Source of the DNA: Metridium senile
Lineage: Eukaryota; Cnidaria; Anthozoa; Actiniaria; Metridiidae
Length of the DNA: 64,000 nucleotides
Assembly: GCA_949775045.1 (NCBI GenBank)
Contig: OX459107.1
Location: forward strand, 10,691,250 to 10,755,249
Reading direction: 5' to 3'
This document shows, in pieces, positions 30,701-38,945 of this stretch. A program made the position numbers and the translations under genes. How positions within the stretch are numbered: position 1 is the stretch's first letter; every line of letters starts with the position of its first letter. The notes under the pieces are model-generated. The model had not been told where the DNA came from. It saw only the letters and a list, made by a program, of their open reading frames with translations, and ran no database searches.

Positions 30701-30942
30701 ACTGTTGTTGTGCATACTGCACAACTACAAACTTTTGCTGAAAATTATTGTTTACATTCTCCTTTTCTTTTTTAACCTTTTACAGCTACCGGTTTCCTGA
30801 AATATTCAACCATCAAGTTGAAGTACGTGCAATGCAAAAGTTTATAGAAAATGTAATTGGTGCAGCTGTTACATCAAATCTTAAACAAAGACGTATTCTT
30901 GAAGACTCAAAGCAAATAAATACAGAAGAAGCTTCAGACTAA
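12734..30942 (+). CDS. SUPV3L1: Mitochondrial ATP-dependent RNA helicase SUV3 (18 exons)
   Basis: Exons: 12734-13247, 14007-14084, 14530-14637, 14766-14883, 15315-15483, 16001-16112, 25206-25283, 25733-25824, 25952-26000, 26369-26503, 26655-26748, 27263-27403, 29769-29832, 29915-29995, 30076-30144, 30219-30329, 30398-30546 and 30786-30942. All junctions are GT-AG and every phase fits, giving 772 residues (human about 786). SUV3 unwinds RNA in the mitochondrial degradosome with polynucleotide phosphorylase. The N-terminus is Arg-rich with no acidic residues, fitting a mitochondrial presequence. Walker [10 protein letters not shown] is at 288-296 and D-E-I-Q at 373-376. [10 protein letters not shown] is at 507-516 and Q-I-A-G-R-A-G-R at 544-551. 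The conserved C-terminal region ends with Y-R-F-P-E and a charged tail. An in-frame GTG at 12686 precedes the chosen ATG but is unlikely as a eukaryotic start. No disabling change is seen. Confidence 0.95.
13624..13912. mobile_element. 289-bp MITE with TA target duplication
   Basis: The left end is CAGTGTGACGCACCTTACTG and the right end is the mirrored ...CGGTAAGGTGCGTCGCGCTG, flanked by TA on both sides (13622-13623 and 13913-13914). The inverted similarity extends about 55 bp inward to ...TTGTACAAGTTA with several mismatches. The ends suggest Tc1/mariner-type mobilisation. It lies in SUV3 intron 1, about 95 bp upstream of exon 2. Confidence 0.8.
16233..18755. mobile_element. 2.5-kb element with 98-bp TIRs and TTAA ends (SUV3 intron 6)
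   Basis: Bases 16233-16330 match the reverse complement of 18658-18755 with a single mismatch seen. Both ends read TTAAGGAGGCTTCCTACAG, so TTAA could be a piggyBac-like target duplication with GGAGGC termini. The interior lacks a recognisable transposase. It contains a CTCA/ACTC tetranucleotide run near 16397-16422 and a stretch at 17520-17650 in which ATCGCCTAA-like words recur. Non-autonomous element or relic. Confidence 0.75.
17520..17650 (+). repeat. Degenerate ATCGCCTAA word repeats
   Basis: AAATCGCCTAA, AACATCGCC and related words recur about eight times with irregular spacing. The same theme (a TCGCGCC word followed by CCTAAA) reappears as a regular satellite at 19910-20020 in the neighbouring element. 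Confidence 0.55.
19200..19400 (+). repeat. TTTTTGCC/TTCTTTGCC low-complexity tract
   Basis: Tandem 8-11-bp units based on CTTTTTGCC. The same composition in reverse complement is at 24655-24840 near the opposite end of the element. Long ORFs in several frames here are translation artefacts of the repeat (Phe-Ala or Lys-Ala strings). Confidence 0.85.
19910..20025 (+). repeat. 20-bp satellite, unit TCGCGCCAATTTTGCCTAAA
   Basis: About five tandem copies of a 20-bp unit, the central ones identical, decaying at both edges. Confidence 0.9.
20084..20377 (+). CDS. Small unrecognised ORF inside the 6.3-kb element
   Basis: The open part encodes a hydrophilic, helix-prone C-terminal sequence rich in Leu, Glu, Arg and Asn, ending with E-E-E-L-L-S-K-L and TGA. 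An internal ATG at about 20131 would give about 82 residues. A candidate AATAAA lies about 285 bp downstream. It could be a terminal exon of an element-encoded gene. I do not recognise the family. Confidence 0.3.
   Translation, partial: CISPPKKSKTDTYNGMEYQKTLDYIRENRLFHIDTLRQLRKMMINSVANWNLSVTTRSQEQLQELHTILRNYRSYEGRMLPILAKWDELEEELLSKL
20715..21150 (+). repeat. Satellite of TTTCTGCCTA and TTCTGTTT units
   Basis: Roughly 430 bp of 10-bp words (TTTCTGCCTA, GTTTCTGCCT, TTCTGTTTGAA) arranged into higher-order blocks of about 30-70 bp. Clearly hierarchical tandem amplification. Confidence 0.9.
21206..21373 (+). CDS. Small basic ORF (55 codons) inside the 6.3-kb element
   Basis: ATG at 21206, stop at 21371-21373. 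The product is dominated by Glu, Lys and Arg in an E-R/K-R rhythm typical of basic coiled leaders. It follows the satellite directly. It may be a first exon of an element gene. No family recognised. Confidence 0.3.
   Translation: MDNEKDKERERLKRSKECEKERKRQLNCERVRRHRMKKAESTTGNGEFSSRATFS
21825..22013 (-). other. Putative exon of an element-borne gene (Tudor/BEN-associated-like N-terminal segment)
   Basis: Minus-strand open segment bounded by an acceptor-like TTTTTTAG at its upstream side and a donor GTTAGT at 21824. Its 62 residues (M-T-S-R-T-T-L then W-K-Y-A-L-V-Y-F and [15 protein letters not shown]) look like the small beta-rich 'ALV-F ... W-G-ARVL' segment found at the start of many invertebrate BEN-domain-type proteins. 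Partner exons were not found. The family link is from memory. Confidence 0.35.
24655..24840 (+). repeat. GGCAAAAA/GGCAAAGG low-complexity tract
   Basis: Reverse-complement counterpart of the tract at 19200-19400, located near the right end of the 6.3-kb element. Apparent Lys-Ala/Gly ORFs here are artefacts. Confidence 0.85.
26944..27113. mobile_element. hAT-like MITE, about 170 bp
   Basis: The left end CAGGGCTCGAAATA and right end TATTTCGAGACCTG form an imperfect terminal inverted repeat. CAGGG...CCCTG-type ends with a CTCGAAAT core are common among hAT-derived MITEs. It lies in SUV3 intron 11, about 150 bp upstream of exon 12. Confidence 0.65.
27404..29768 (+). other. SUV3 intron 12
   Basis: A 2.4-kb AT-rich intron. 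A segment of about 90 bp at 28460-28550 (ACTCTACTTTCTTA then AAGGGCTCCTTCTTTTA) is a diverged copy of 26105-26195 in intron 9, showing that a short repeat is present in both. Open frames such as 29206-29481 have no similarity I recognise and are not called. Confidence 0.6.
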
Positions 30943-31006
30943 TCACAAACAGTTGTTATATGTAAAGAGATTGGGCTAAAGTTCATGATACTGTGTCAGA
31001 TTTTCT

Positions 31007-31012
31007 AATAAA
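31007..31012 (+). terminator. Polyadenylation signal of SUV3
   Basis: AATAAA lies 65 bp after the SUV3 stop codon. Confidence 0.7.
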
Positions 31013-31069
31013 ATCATTAACTGTGAAATACTGGAATGACTTTCACTTTGTTCACAAATATACCTTGCT

Positions 31070-31200
31070 GATAGGGTGACCCTACCTTGGGTGACCGTAC
31101 CGTACCGTACCTGACATGTAAACTTGACCACACAAAAAAAAAATTGAGGAGGGTGACCCTACCACTAGGGTGACCCTTCTAGGAGGGTGACCCTTTCTCC
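31070..31200. repeat. Cluster of AGGGTGACCCT palindromic words
   Basis: GGGTGACC recurs five times within about 130 bp, three or four of them inside the 11-bp palindrome AGGGTGACCCT, plus a CCGTA triple (31098-31112). Probably the end of a MITE or a small satellite. It starts just downstream of the SUV3 polyadenylation signal. Confidence 0.6.
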
Positions 31201-31263
31201 ATTTAAACAGGCCCTAACACATCGACAATGCACCAAACTAGGCCATACTTTGTTTAAAAAAAC

Positions 31264-32720
31264 AAAAACAAAAACACTTTTGATCTTGGTTCTGGATATT
31301 GAGTACAGCCCTTTTATCGTATATCCTTTTAGGTAATGGTATATAACTGGCGCCTTTTAATGGTTCATAGGTCACCATACCTAGCTCTAATTTCAATACC
31401 TGTAAAACAAAATACCATCTTTAAAATTCTGTTCAACCTTACCAACTGAGAAACTCAATAATGACTCACCTCATCCAATCGCCAGCCAGAACCCTCTCTC
31501 TGATACTCAAGGAAGAAACTTTTCACTTTTTTCACAGCATCATTGCATTTGGCTTCCAAGTCAGTAGTATTGGTTGTTGTATTACATTTGCTTCTAAAGT
31601 GACAACACTGTTCTTTTCCTTCTGGGCTAGATTTTACCATCTTTGTTTTTGTACATGGGAACCATTTTTAAAACCACAACGTTTACTCAACTTTTGTTTT
31701 AATTTTTTGAGAATGGTTTTCTTCTTACCATTGGGAGTTAGAAGAAGTTTGTACATTTGACGCTTGTTAGGAGAATACTTCACCATAGTAGCATTATCTC
31801 CTAACACGCAATCTTCATTTATCTATCCACCACCTTCTTGGATCTACATAAAATCATGATTATGGATTATTATATTTTGTAACCTGTTACAAGTTTACAT
31901 AAATAAATAAGTTACCTTATAATATTTATTACCTCAGCGGCAGTTATCTTCTTTCGATCTTTGTTTTTTATCTGGTGAAGGCGAGTTTGAATTGGAGTCG
32001 TCATTATTTTGCTCCGATGATCCACTTTTACAGGTAAGATTATGTCTGCTTAGGTCATGGTTTCTAACAAACGTTTTTTGGACAGGGTATTTTTTCTTTA
32101 TTTGTGTGCTTATCTGGCTGATGTCATAAGTTTCTTCTGTTCGTAAATGTTTTATTGCATTCTGCACAATTGAATAAAGCTGGATGCTACAAATCAAGAA
32201 TAGTGAAGATAGGAAACGAATTCATAAGTTTTAGAAAACGTTTGTCAAGTTGTTGAACAAAAACCTAGCCTTTAGTCGTGATGGAAATCATTGGCGCTAT
32301 TTAAGGGGATTATTTTTAATAGCTTCATCCCTAATCAATAAGTTTTTTTTTTTTAGAAAGTTTTAACTTTAAGGTTATTAAACAGGCCCTAACACATCGA
32401 CAATGCACCAAACTAGGGCATACTTTGTTTAAGGGATTTAAGGTATTCAAAAGTTGCCCTGTTAGATGCGCCATACTGTTAGCTACACCGAAATGAATAC
32501 TTTTCAAGTAGTTCAGCTTTGATACAAATGGGAGACTTTCGGGACTGGCTGCTGGTTGACTCAAACGTATGTCTGCAAACCTTTGAAGGAATGTCTTCCA
32601 CGTGTCCCTGAGTACAACCCAATTATTCATCTGAGTCAAAAAGAACCCAAGTTCTCATTCAAGACAGGCCTAAGTGGTCCAGGTAGTTCTTGCCTGTCGG
32701 ATATCTCATGATCGATCATC
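31264..32720 (-). mobile_element. Polinton/Maverick-like relic, copy 1 (polymerase B N-terminal part and neighbours)
   Basis: This block and 36930-38440 are diverged copies of each other. Read on the minus strand, 31797-31271 keeps pieces of a protein that includes Y-I-P-L-P-K-R-I-Y-D-K-R-A and N-I-Q-N-Q-D-Q-K-C-F. I associate these with the N-terminal region of protein-primed family-B DNA polymerases of Polinton-like elements. Several stops and shifts break it. Farther on, 32331-32639 is a relic ORF beginning M-N-N-W-V-V-L-R-D, shared with the other copy, of unknown function. Confidence 0.6.
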
Positions 32721-32735
32721 AACGATTGCTAGATC

Positions 32736-33440
32736 GTGATACAGCATCATTGTTCGTTTTTAATTTCAAAGATTGGAAAACCAGCAGTGAATAAGGAACT
32801 TGATGATCGAGTCGCTATATATCGTTCGCTGCAAGAGCTAGCTTCTGTTTGCGCTAGAGATGCTTTTTTATTATCGAGAATCAAAGTCGACATGGATACG
32901 TGGTTTCCTGCTCGTGATTAGTATCAGAGAAGCATTCATCTCGCTGCGATGGACGGTAACACTCGGTTGGTGCAATTTCTTGTTAATGCTGGGGCTCTTA
33001 TCAATGAGCGCGATGGAATTTTCCAGACTCGACTCACGCTAGCGATGCACAAGGAACACTTAAACACCGCAAAGGTTTTGGTAGAAAATGGTGCTTCGGT
33101 AGATGAAGATGATTACGTGAACACCCAGTCACCAATTACCATTTCAAATGTTATGGGACAAACTGCTGGGAAATATCATTCACAGCATGAAAGAAAAGCA
33201 AGATCGAATAAAAGATCATTTAGTCCAATGTTGTACGCAAGCAAATGCTAGTTGCGAAAACGAAGACTCAAACAAGGACACGACGTGTGAAACTTCGCAC
33301 GTCATCTCAACATTAACGTTGGCGATCAAAAAAACACAGCAAACATTGAGGGATGCATTAATAGATGTCCAGACATACACTCTTGTCACACTCCAGGTGG
33401 AGGAGATTTTCAAAATCGCGGTTATGTTAATGAATGCATA
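32736..33440 (+). pseudogene. Decayed ankyrin-repeat gene fragment
   Basis: One frame carries Y-R-S-L-Q-E-L-A-S-V, then a TAG at about 32919, then ankyrin repeat sequence (I-H-L-A-A-M-D-G-N, L-V-Q-F-L-V-N-A-G-A, A-K-V-L-V-E-N-G-A-S-V-D). After about 33160 the coherent reading passes to another frame (L-L-G-N-I-I-H-S-M-K-E-K-Q), so at least one stop and one frameshift disrupt it. Ankyrin repeats mediate protein binding. Whether this was a host gene or element cargo is not clear. Confidence 0.6.
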
Positions 33441-33446
33441 ACAAGG

Positions 33447-34070
33447 GTGGGTGGAACAGGAGGGTTGTGGCATGTAGCTAATAACATAATGAAAAGGCCA
33501 ACAGTTAATCCAATGTCATACAAAAACAAATTTAAAGATAACAATTGTAACAATAATGAGGAAGCTCTGTTAGACTATGACGACGGTATTTCATTAGCAA
33601 TGCTGAAAGAATTTCAGGCTTCTGAGTATTTTCCTTCAGAAGAAGATCTTGAGAGCTGCCTTGACCAGACTGGTTCCCATAATACCATCTTACTGGACAA
33701 ATACAAACAATGGTGGTCAGTATTGGACAAAGACTGCCATTTTCATTTTCATTATCAGTTTGTTAATGATCTAATGCCAATCACAAGATGGTATAAAGAA
33801 TCGATAAGGTATGGCAATGGAGAAGCTGTTGAGGGAGTTTGGTTATGTCCTCAGCTTTATTCTACTTTGAATAAAGTGAAATATAGAGATGAAACTTCAC
33901 AATGATAATCAATGCAATTGCTAAGTGGCCTTTGGCACAACCGGAAAATGTACCAACAAAACCGATCTGTTAGTATATCTGGAAACAGGCAAGAACCTTG
34001 CTGGAGATGAATGGGTTGAGAGTTATCTGGTCGCACCTGTTAAAAGATACACTTCAGCTCAGACATCATT
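33447..34070 (+). pseudogene. Unrecognised relic ORFs
   Basis: An open frame of about 150 codons (to 33905) is rich in Asn, Asp, Trp and Tyr, with a coherent protein-like composition (F-P-S-E-E-D-L-E-S-C-L; N-D-L-M-P-I-T-R-W-Y). It is followed in the same region by another short frame (33925-34161). It may continue the preceding ankyrin relic or be part of a transposon. Family unknown. Confidence 0.35.
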
Positions 34071-34075
34071 ACAAA

Positions 34076-35151
34076 TCATTTCAGCTCAGACATCATTTCT
34101 TCCTTGTGTTCTAAGGCAAACTTTCCTAAATCATCATAAAAGTGGTTGCCTGTTTCCATAACATTTAATACAAAATTGTCTCTGTAAACGGTGTGTGAAA
34201 TAACCTCCCAGCAATGTTTGCCAAATATATTTCTTAGTTCATCTTGTATTCTTACTGGAAGAGTAGCACTCAGTAGGAGCTTTGCTGCATCCATTGATGC
34301 AAGTCTTTCTGCCACGTCTTTATACACTGGTCTAAACGTGGAGCCCCAGGTAGAAATTGTGTGTGCCTCATCGAAAACTATCCTTTCAAGCTGTCCTTCA
34401 TTATCGAGCTTCGAGACGGTTTCCATCAACTGGCTACCATACAGCATTTCTGGAGTAACATACACCAGTTTATAACTTTTTAGATCTCTCAACTGTTGTT
34501 TCTCTGTTTCTTCTGGCATTCCACCGATAAACATACACGATGGAATACCAACTTGAAGAGAACGATCAAGAAGATGTGCGAAACGCCAACGGTCGGTTTC
34601 GACGAAACAGCAGATGGCAGCATAAATGTTAAGCTTTTTCCGCCGCCGGTTCCCATGATTGCCAGGAAAGTCTTTACTGATACGGTTTTGACAATGGTTT
34701 CTCTCTGCAAAGGTTTGAAGGATTCATGTCCAAAAACATGATTCAAAATTGAGTCGATTTCGAAATTTGCATGGCTTTCAATGGCGGGACTTTTCCCAGA
34801 GACAAACTATCAGTTGTTGTACTCTCTACAGAATCCTGAACGTCGCCATAAACACACTTTCTAATTAGAATAACTCTCGGCAGCAAGCAACCACGGTAGT
34901 AGGAATGTTTTATCTCATACTCGAAAGTAGTTCGAGTTGAATCCAAGGATTCAACAACCACACACAAGCACTTGATTTTGTATTCATTCAGGATAAATGC
35001 CGTCCTGAGTGCGGCCTCATAACTTGAAAATTGCCTTCAAAGATGTTTGTATTTCATTGGTTTGTATTCTAAAGTCCTTCAAATCGCCTTCTACTGGAGG
35101 AGTCTCGTTTAAAGATTGTAAAATAGCTAAATTTGTATCGTTAACCGCCAT
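34076..35151 (-). pseudogene. RecQ-like helicase gene, 3'-truncated, with frameshifts
   Basis: From the ATG at 35151 an N-terminal region of about 120 residues (M-A-V-N-D-T-N-L-A; later Y-Y-R-G-C-L-L-P-R-V) passes, through at least two frame breaks, into a superfamily-2 helicase core. That core shows F-G-H-E-S-F-K-P-L-Q-R, Walker A G-T-G-G-G-K-S, and D-E-A-H-T-I-S-T-W-G followed by F-R-P, then L-S-A-T-L-P. The D-E-A-H plus aromatic-W-G signature is RecQ-like. Around 34570 a small deletion removes residues after motif I and shifts the frame. The second RecA-like domain is missing at 34076. RecQ proteins unwind DNA in repair and recombination. This copy is inactive and sits among element relics, so it may be transposon cargo. 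Confidence 0.7.
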
Positions 35152-35297
35152 TTTAAAACACGATATGTGATACATATGTTTTTGGGGAGCTCCCCTGGGA
35201 AAATTGGTCTCAAAAATTCATCTTACCCCTTCCCTGTAAGTAGCATTAGGTGCGCACTTCGATATGCGCAGATGAGACTAACTATGTCGAGTTTTGG

Positions 35298-35415
35298 CAG
35301 GCATCTCTCCTTTCTTCTCTTTCCCCTCCCCTCTCCTTAGTCCCCCTCTTCTTCTTAATACAGGAAGCCACAGGAAGCCCAAAAAGCCAAAAATGAAAGA
35401 AAGAAGAGATGCCTG
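35298..35415. repeat. Short foldback: GGCAGGCATCTCTCC ... AGAGATGCCTGC
   Basis: An inverted repeat of about 20 bp flanks a pyrimidine-rich left half and the direct repeat CACAGGAAGCC. A MITE-like structure of about 120 bp. The word CAGGAAGCCC also occurs at 12325, 17063 and 17081. Confidence 0.6.
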
Positions 35416-35497
35416 CAGAGGAGGCTATACTTACATATCGGTCCCCCTTGTCTCTAAAGGCCAAAAAATGACGACAAAGTTTTCCAAAGCGAAGTTT

Positions 35498-35690
35498 CAA
35501 TGTTACACCCAAAAAGAGCAACTACAATATCCTAAAAAAGGACGCTAAACTAGCCTTTTATATGCGCGTTGTGACGCTGAAGGGTTCGGTTTTGCGGTTA
35601 ACAAACAGGAACAAACAAATTGTAGCTAAGAATTGTAACTACGTTAAACTAAGATGAACTAACTAAGTGAATCAATCAACACGAATTGTG
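35498..35690. repeat. Dispersed 190-bp repeat, copy 1
   Basis: Starts CAATGTTACACCCAAAAAGA and ends ATCAATCAACACGAATT. A copy about 95% identical is at 45084-45276. Boundaries in the two copies agree. It could be a solo LTR fragment or a SINE/MITE. Not resolved. Confidence 0.7.
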
Positions 35691-36847
35691 AGGGATTTTC
35701 TTGACTGGTTGCAGCCTTCAATTATGAAGCAGTTACTCTTCCAGCCTTTTTTCAAATGATTCCTTGGAAGAAGACTAAGATATTGTAGAGGACGCAATAG
35801 CTGCTGCTTCATCACAAGATATCTTAAGTTCTTTATTGCAATTTTCAAGCAGTTCTTGAAAATTCAGTTCCATATTGTCTTTGTTAAACAAATGGGTCAA
35901 GGGTACTGGCAATGTGGGGTTTTGTTTTGATACATAGTTCTCATTGAAAGGAGGAACCAAGGACAGAATTGCAGGCTTTATTCCACATATAGCGCTGTTT
36001 ATTACATCTGTCAAGGAAATTGTGAATACAATAAAGTTCCGGGTGGCGATGTCCCATAAACGAAAAGACTATAACTAATCCTAGATACAATTAAAGCATT
36101 AAATAACGTATCTACCTCCTTTTGGATTTTACCCTCCTTCCGTAACGATCTAATTAAATAAAGAGCTTTGTTGGATTTAGTTAATACCTCCTTTTAGGAT
36201 ATGATCCCGAATCTGGAGTTGTCTTGGAAAATGACTCCTAGTATGTTAAGACTGGTAGATTGTGGTATGCCCCCAAGTATGAACCCACTACTTGGTAATG
36301 TACGTTGGTTTTCACAACTAAAAAGAACAATGGCAAGGAGTAGCGGGTTGTTTTGTACGTTGCGTCCTGAAGACACATCTCATTGCCATAGCGTGATAAC
36401 AGCCTCTTTTGTTATTCTGTTTGATGTATTAAAAGAAGTGAGTCTGCTGAAATTGTGTCATTGAGCTTAACATCTTCTGTATTTTCATCCCTTTCATCCA
36501 CATCTGTACTCTCATTTATTGACCTGTCTGGTTTGACGCCTGCATACTTCCAGAAGAAAAAAGGTTTGCGACTCATTTTCTTTTAGCCTCTCCTTGATTT
36601 TCTCTTCTACGTTGACCTTATCAATTTTTGAATACCTCAGCTTAACTGTCGCAGTGTAAATGTGGTTCCTGATGTCTTTCATGCAAGGAAAGAAATGGCG
36701 GTTGTCACTTGAGGGCACAGACTCGCCATTGAAAAGCTCTTTTTTAAGTGCCTTTTCATCTCTTTAGGGTTTCACACACCTTCCGACACTAACTCATGGA
36801 TTATACGATAATTAATTCTTTTCTGGCTTTCAAGTGGCTTTAAGGTA
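35691..36847 (-). mobile_element. Composite MULE + LINE segment, copy 1
   Basis: Read on the minus strand, 36720-36290 carries MULE-transposase-like sequence (D-N-R-H-F-F-P, later L-Q-D-A-T-Y-K-T-T-R-Y and L-P-L-F-F-L-V-V-K-T-N-V). It then switches abruptly to a non-LTR reverse-transcriptase tail (S-L-N-I-L-G-V-I-F-Q-D-N, then N-K-A-L-Y-L-I-R-S-L-R-K-E-G) to about 35770. In-frame stops show both parts are dead. A near-identical composite at 50403-51547 shares the junction, so the fusion preceded the duplication. Confidence 0.65.
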
Positions 36848-36929
36848 TCAGGAGGTGTTGGCTTTGTAAAATATTCCAGTAAAAGTATATATTTTTGAAA
36901 GCTGAATAAATGTAGTTTTTGAAAATCAC

Positions 36930-38440
36930 AGAAAACGCTTTTGATCTTGGTTCTGGATATTGAGTATGGCCCTTTTATCGTATATCCTTTTAGGTAATGG
37001 AATATAACTGGCGCCTTTTAATGGTTCATAGTTCACCATACTTAGCTCTAATTTCAATACCTGTAAAACAAAATACCATCTTTAAAATTCTGTTCAACCT
37101 TACCAACTGAAAAACTCAATAATCACTCACCTCATGCAATTGCCAGCCAGAACCCTCTCTCTGATACTCAAGGAAGGAACGTTTCACTTTTGTTCACAGC
37201 ATCATTGCATTTGGCTTCCAAGTCTAGTTTTAGTTGATGTATTACATTTGCTTCTAATTGAGGTGACAAAACCTGTTCTTTTCCTTCCGGACTAGATTTA
37301 ACCATTCTTGGTTTTGTACATAGAAACCATTTTAAACCACACCGTTTACTCAACTCTTGTTTTAATTTTGAGAATGGTTGTCTTCTTAACATTGAGAGTT
37401 AGAAGAAGGTCGTACATTTGACGCTTGTTAGGAGAATACGTCACCATAGTAGCATTATCTCCTAACAAGCTATCTTCATTTACCTCTCCACCACCTTCTT
37501 GGATCTACATAAAAACAGAAATTATGATTATGGATTATTATATTTTGTAACCTGTTACAAGTTTACATAAATAAATAAGTTACCTTTGTTGAATCATTGC
37601 TTAACAATTCTCCATTGAACTCCTTCTCCATCTCTTCAGGCGTAGTAGTCATCTAATACGAAAAGTCAGGGATTTTTTTCACTTTAAAAACGAATAGAAA
37701 AGATAAACGTTCATTGTTTAGTGTTTGGGACTCCTGTGTTCTGATTATTCATGAGTTCAACAATACCCATAATGCTTTACGCATTGAAACTCTCTTAGTT
37801 TGGATACCTTTGTAGTAATGTTAGGATTGACTGATTCTCACCATGCTTGTATATTGTAAACAGCTCAGCGATTAAAAAATCAACCAAATTTAAGGATATT
37901 TTTACATCAGCTGCTGTTAGCTTCTTCGGATCTTTGTTTTATAACTGGTGAAGGCAAGTTTGAATGGGAGTCATCTTTATTTAGCTTCGATAATCCACCT
38001 TTACAAGTAATTTACAGGTTTTATTAATAGCTACATCCCTAATTAATAAGTTCTTTTTGATAAAGTTTTATCTTTAAGGTTAGTTGACAGGCCCTAACAC
38101 ATCGACAATACACCAAACTAGGCCTTACTTTGTTTAAGGGATTTATCCTAAAGATGTCCTGTAAGATGCGCCATACTGTTAGCTACACCGAAATGAATAC
38201 TTTTCAAGTAGTTCAGCTTTGATACAAATGGGAGACTTTCGGGACTGGCTGCAGGTTGACTCAAAAGGGTCAAAATGGGTCCCTGAGTACAACCCAATTA
38301 TTCATCTGAGTCAAAAAGAACCCAAGTTCTTCATTCAAGACTGGCCTAAGTGGTCCAGGTAGGTCTTGACTGTCGGATATCTCATGATCATCTACGGTTG
38401 CTAGATCGTGATAGAGCATCGTTGTTCGTTTTGGTGGTTT
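36930..38440 (-). mobile_element. Polinton/Maverick-like relic, copy 2
   Basis: Diverged duplicate of 31264-32720 with about 330 bp of extra sequence around 37590-37920. The minus strand again carries Y-D-K-R-A and Q-D-Q-K-C-F remains near 36950-37010. At 37168-37392 it retains K-W-F-L-C-T-K-P-R-M-V-K-S-S-P-E-G-K. At 38270-38527 a better-preserved part of the unknown ORF (L-N-E-E-L-G-F-F-L-T-Q-M-N-N-W) is seen. Broken by stops. Confidence 0.6.
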
Positions 38441-38945
38441 GGTAACACCTAGTCTGGATTGGATATCCAATACAATGTTACTAAACAATTGAAACAAACA
38501 GAAAACGTTAGAAATTTTTTTGCGCACACTGCAAAAAGTAATTTAAATTCCTTAAATTAAAAGTAAAAGTAAATTAAAAGTCCAAGTTGATTGTTTTTTT
38601 AATCAACTTCTTGGTTTAAGTAGGCATCTCACTAGTTTTAAGGGATTCCAACTACTTAAAACAAAAAAGTGAACTTGGACTTGAATTAATAGTTATCGTA
38701 TGAGAGTATTTCCCGGCTCGCGAGCCCCTTATAAAAACCATGCAGACAAGTCACATGATGGGATCCGTATGATCGCTTACAGAGGGTTAAACAATAACTT
38801 CAACTTACCCGGATGGTTGTGTTTGTTCGTGAGCAATTGCTTTTTGCTTTCTTCTTCTTTTTTTTTAGAGGGTCTGATTGAGGAAGAGTGAGGGCTTCTT
38901 CATATTGACTGCTACCAAATCTTCAGAGAAGATGCAAATAGTGGA

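Noticed and set aside
32736..33440. Functional ankyrin-repeat gene
   Set aside because: An in-frame TAG and at least one frameshift interrupt it, and neighbouring sequence is all element debris.
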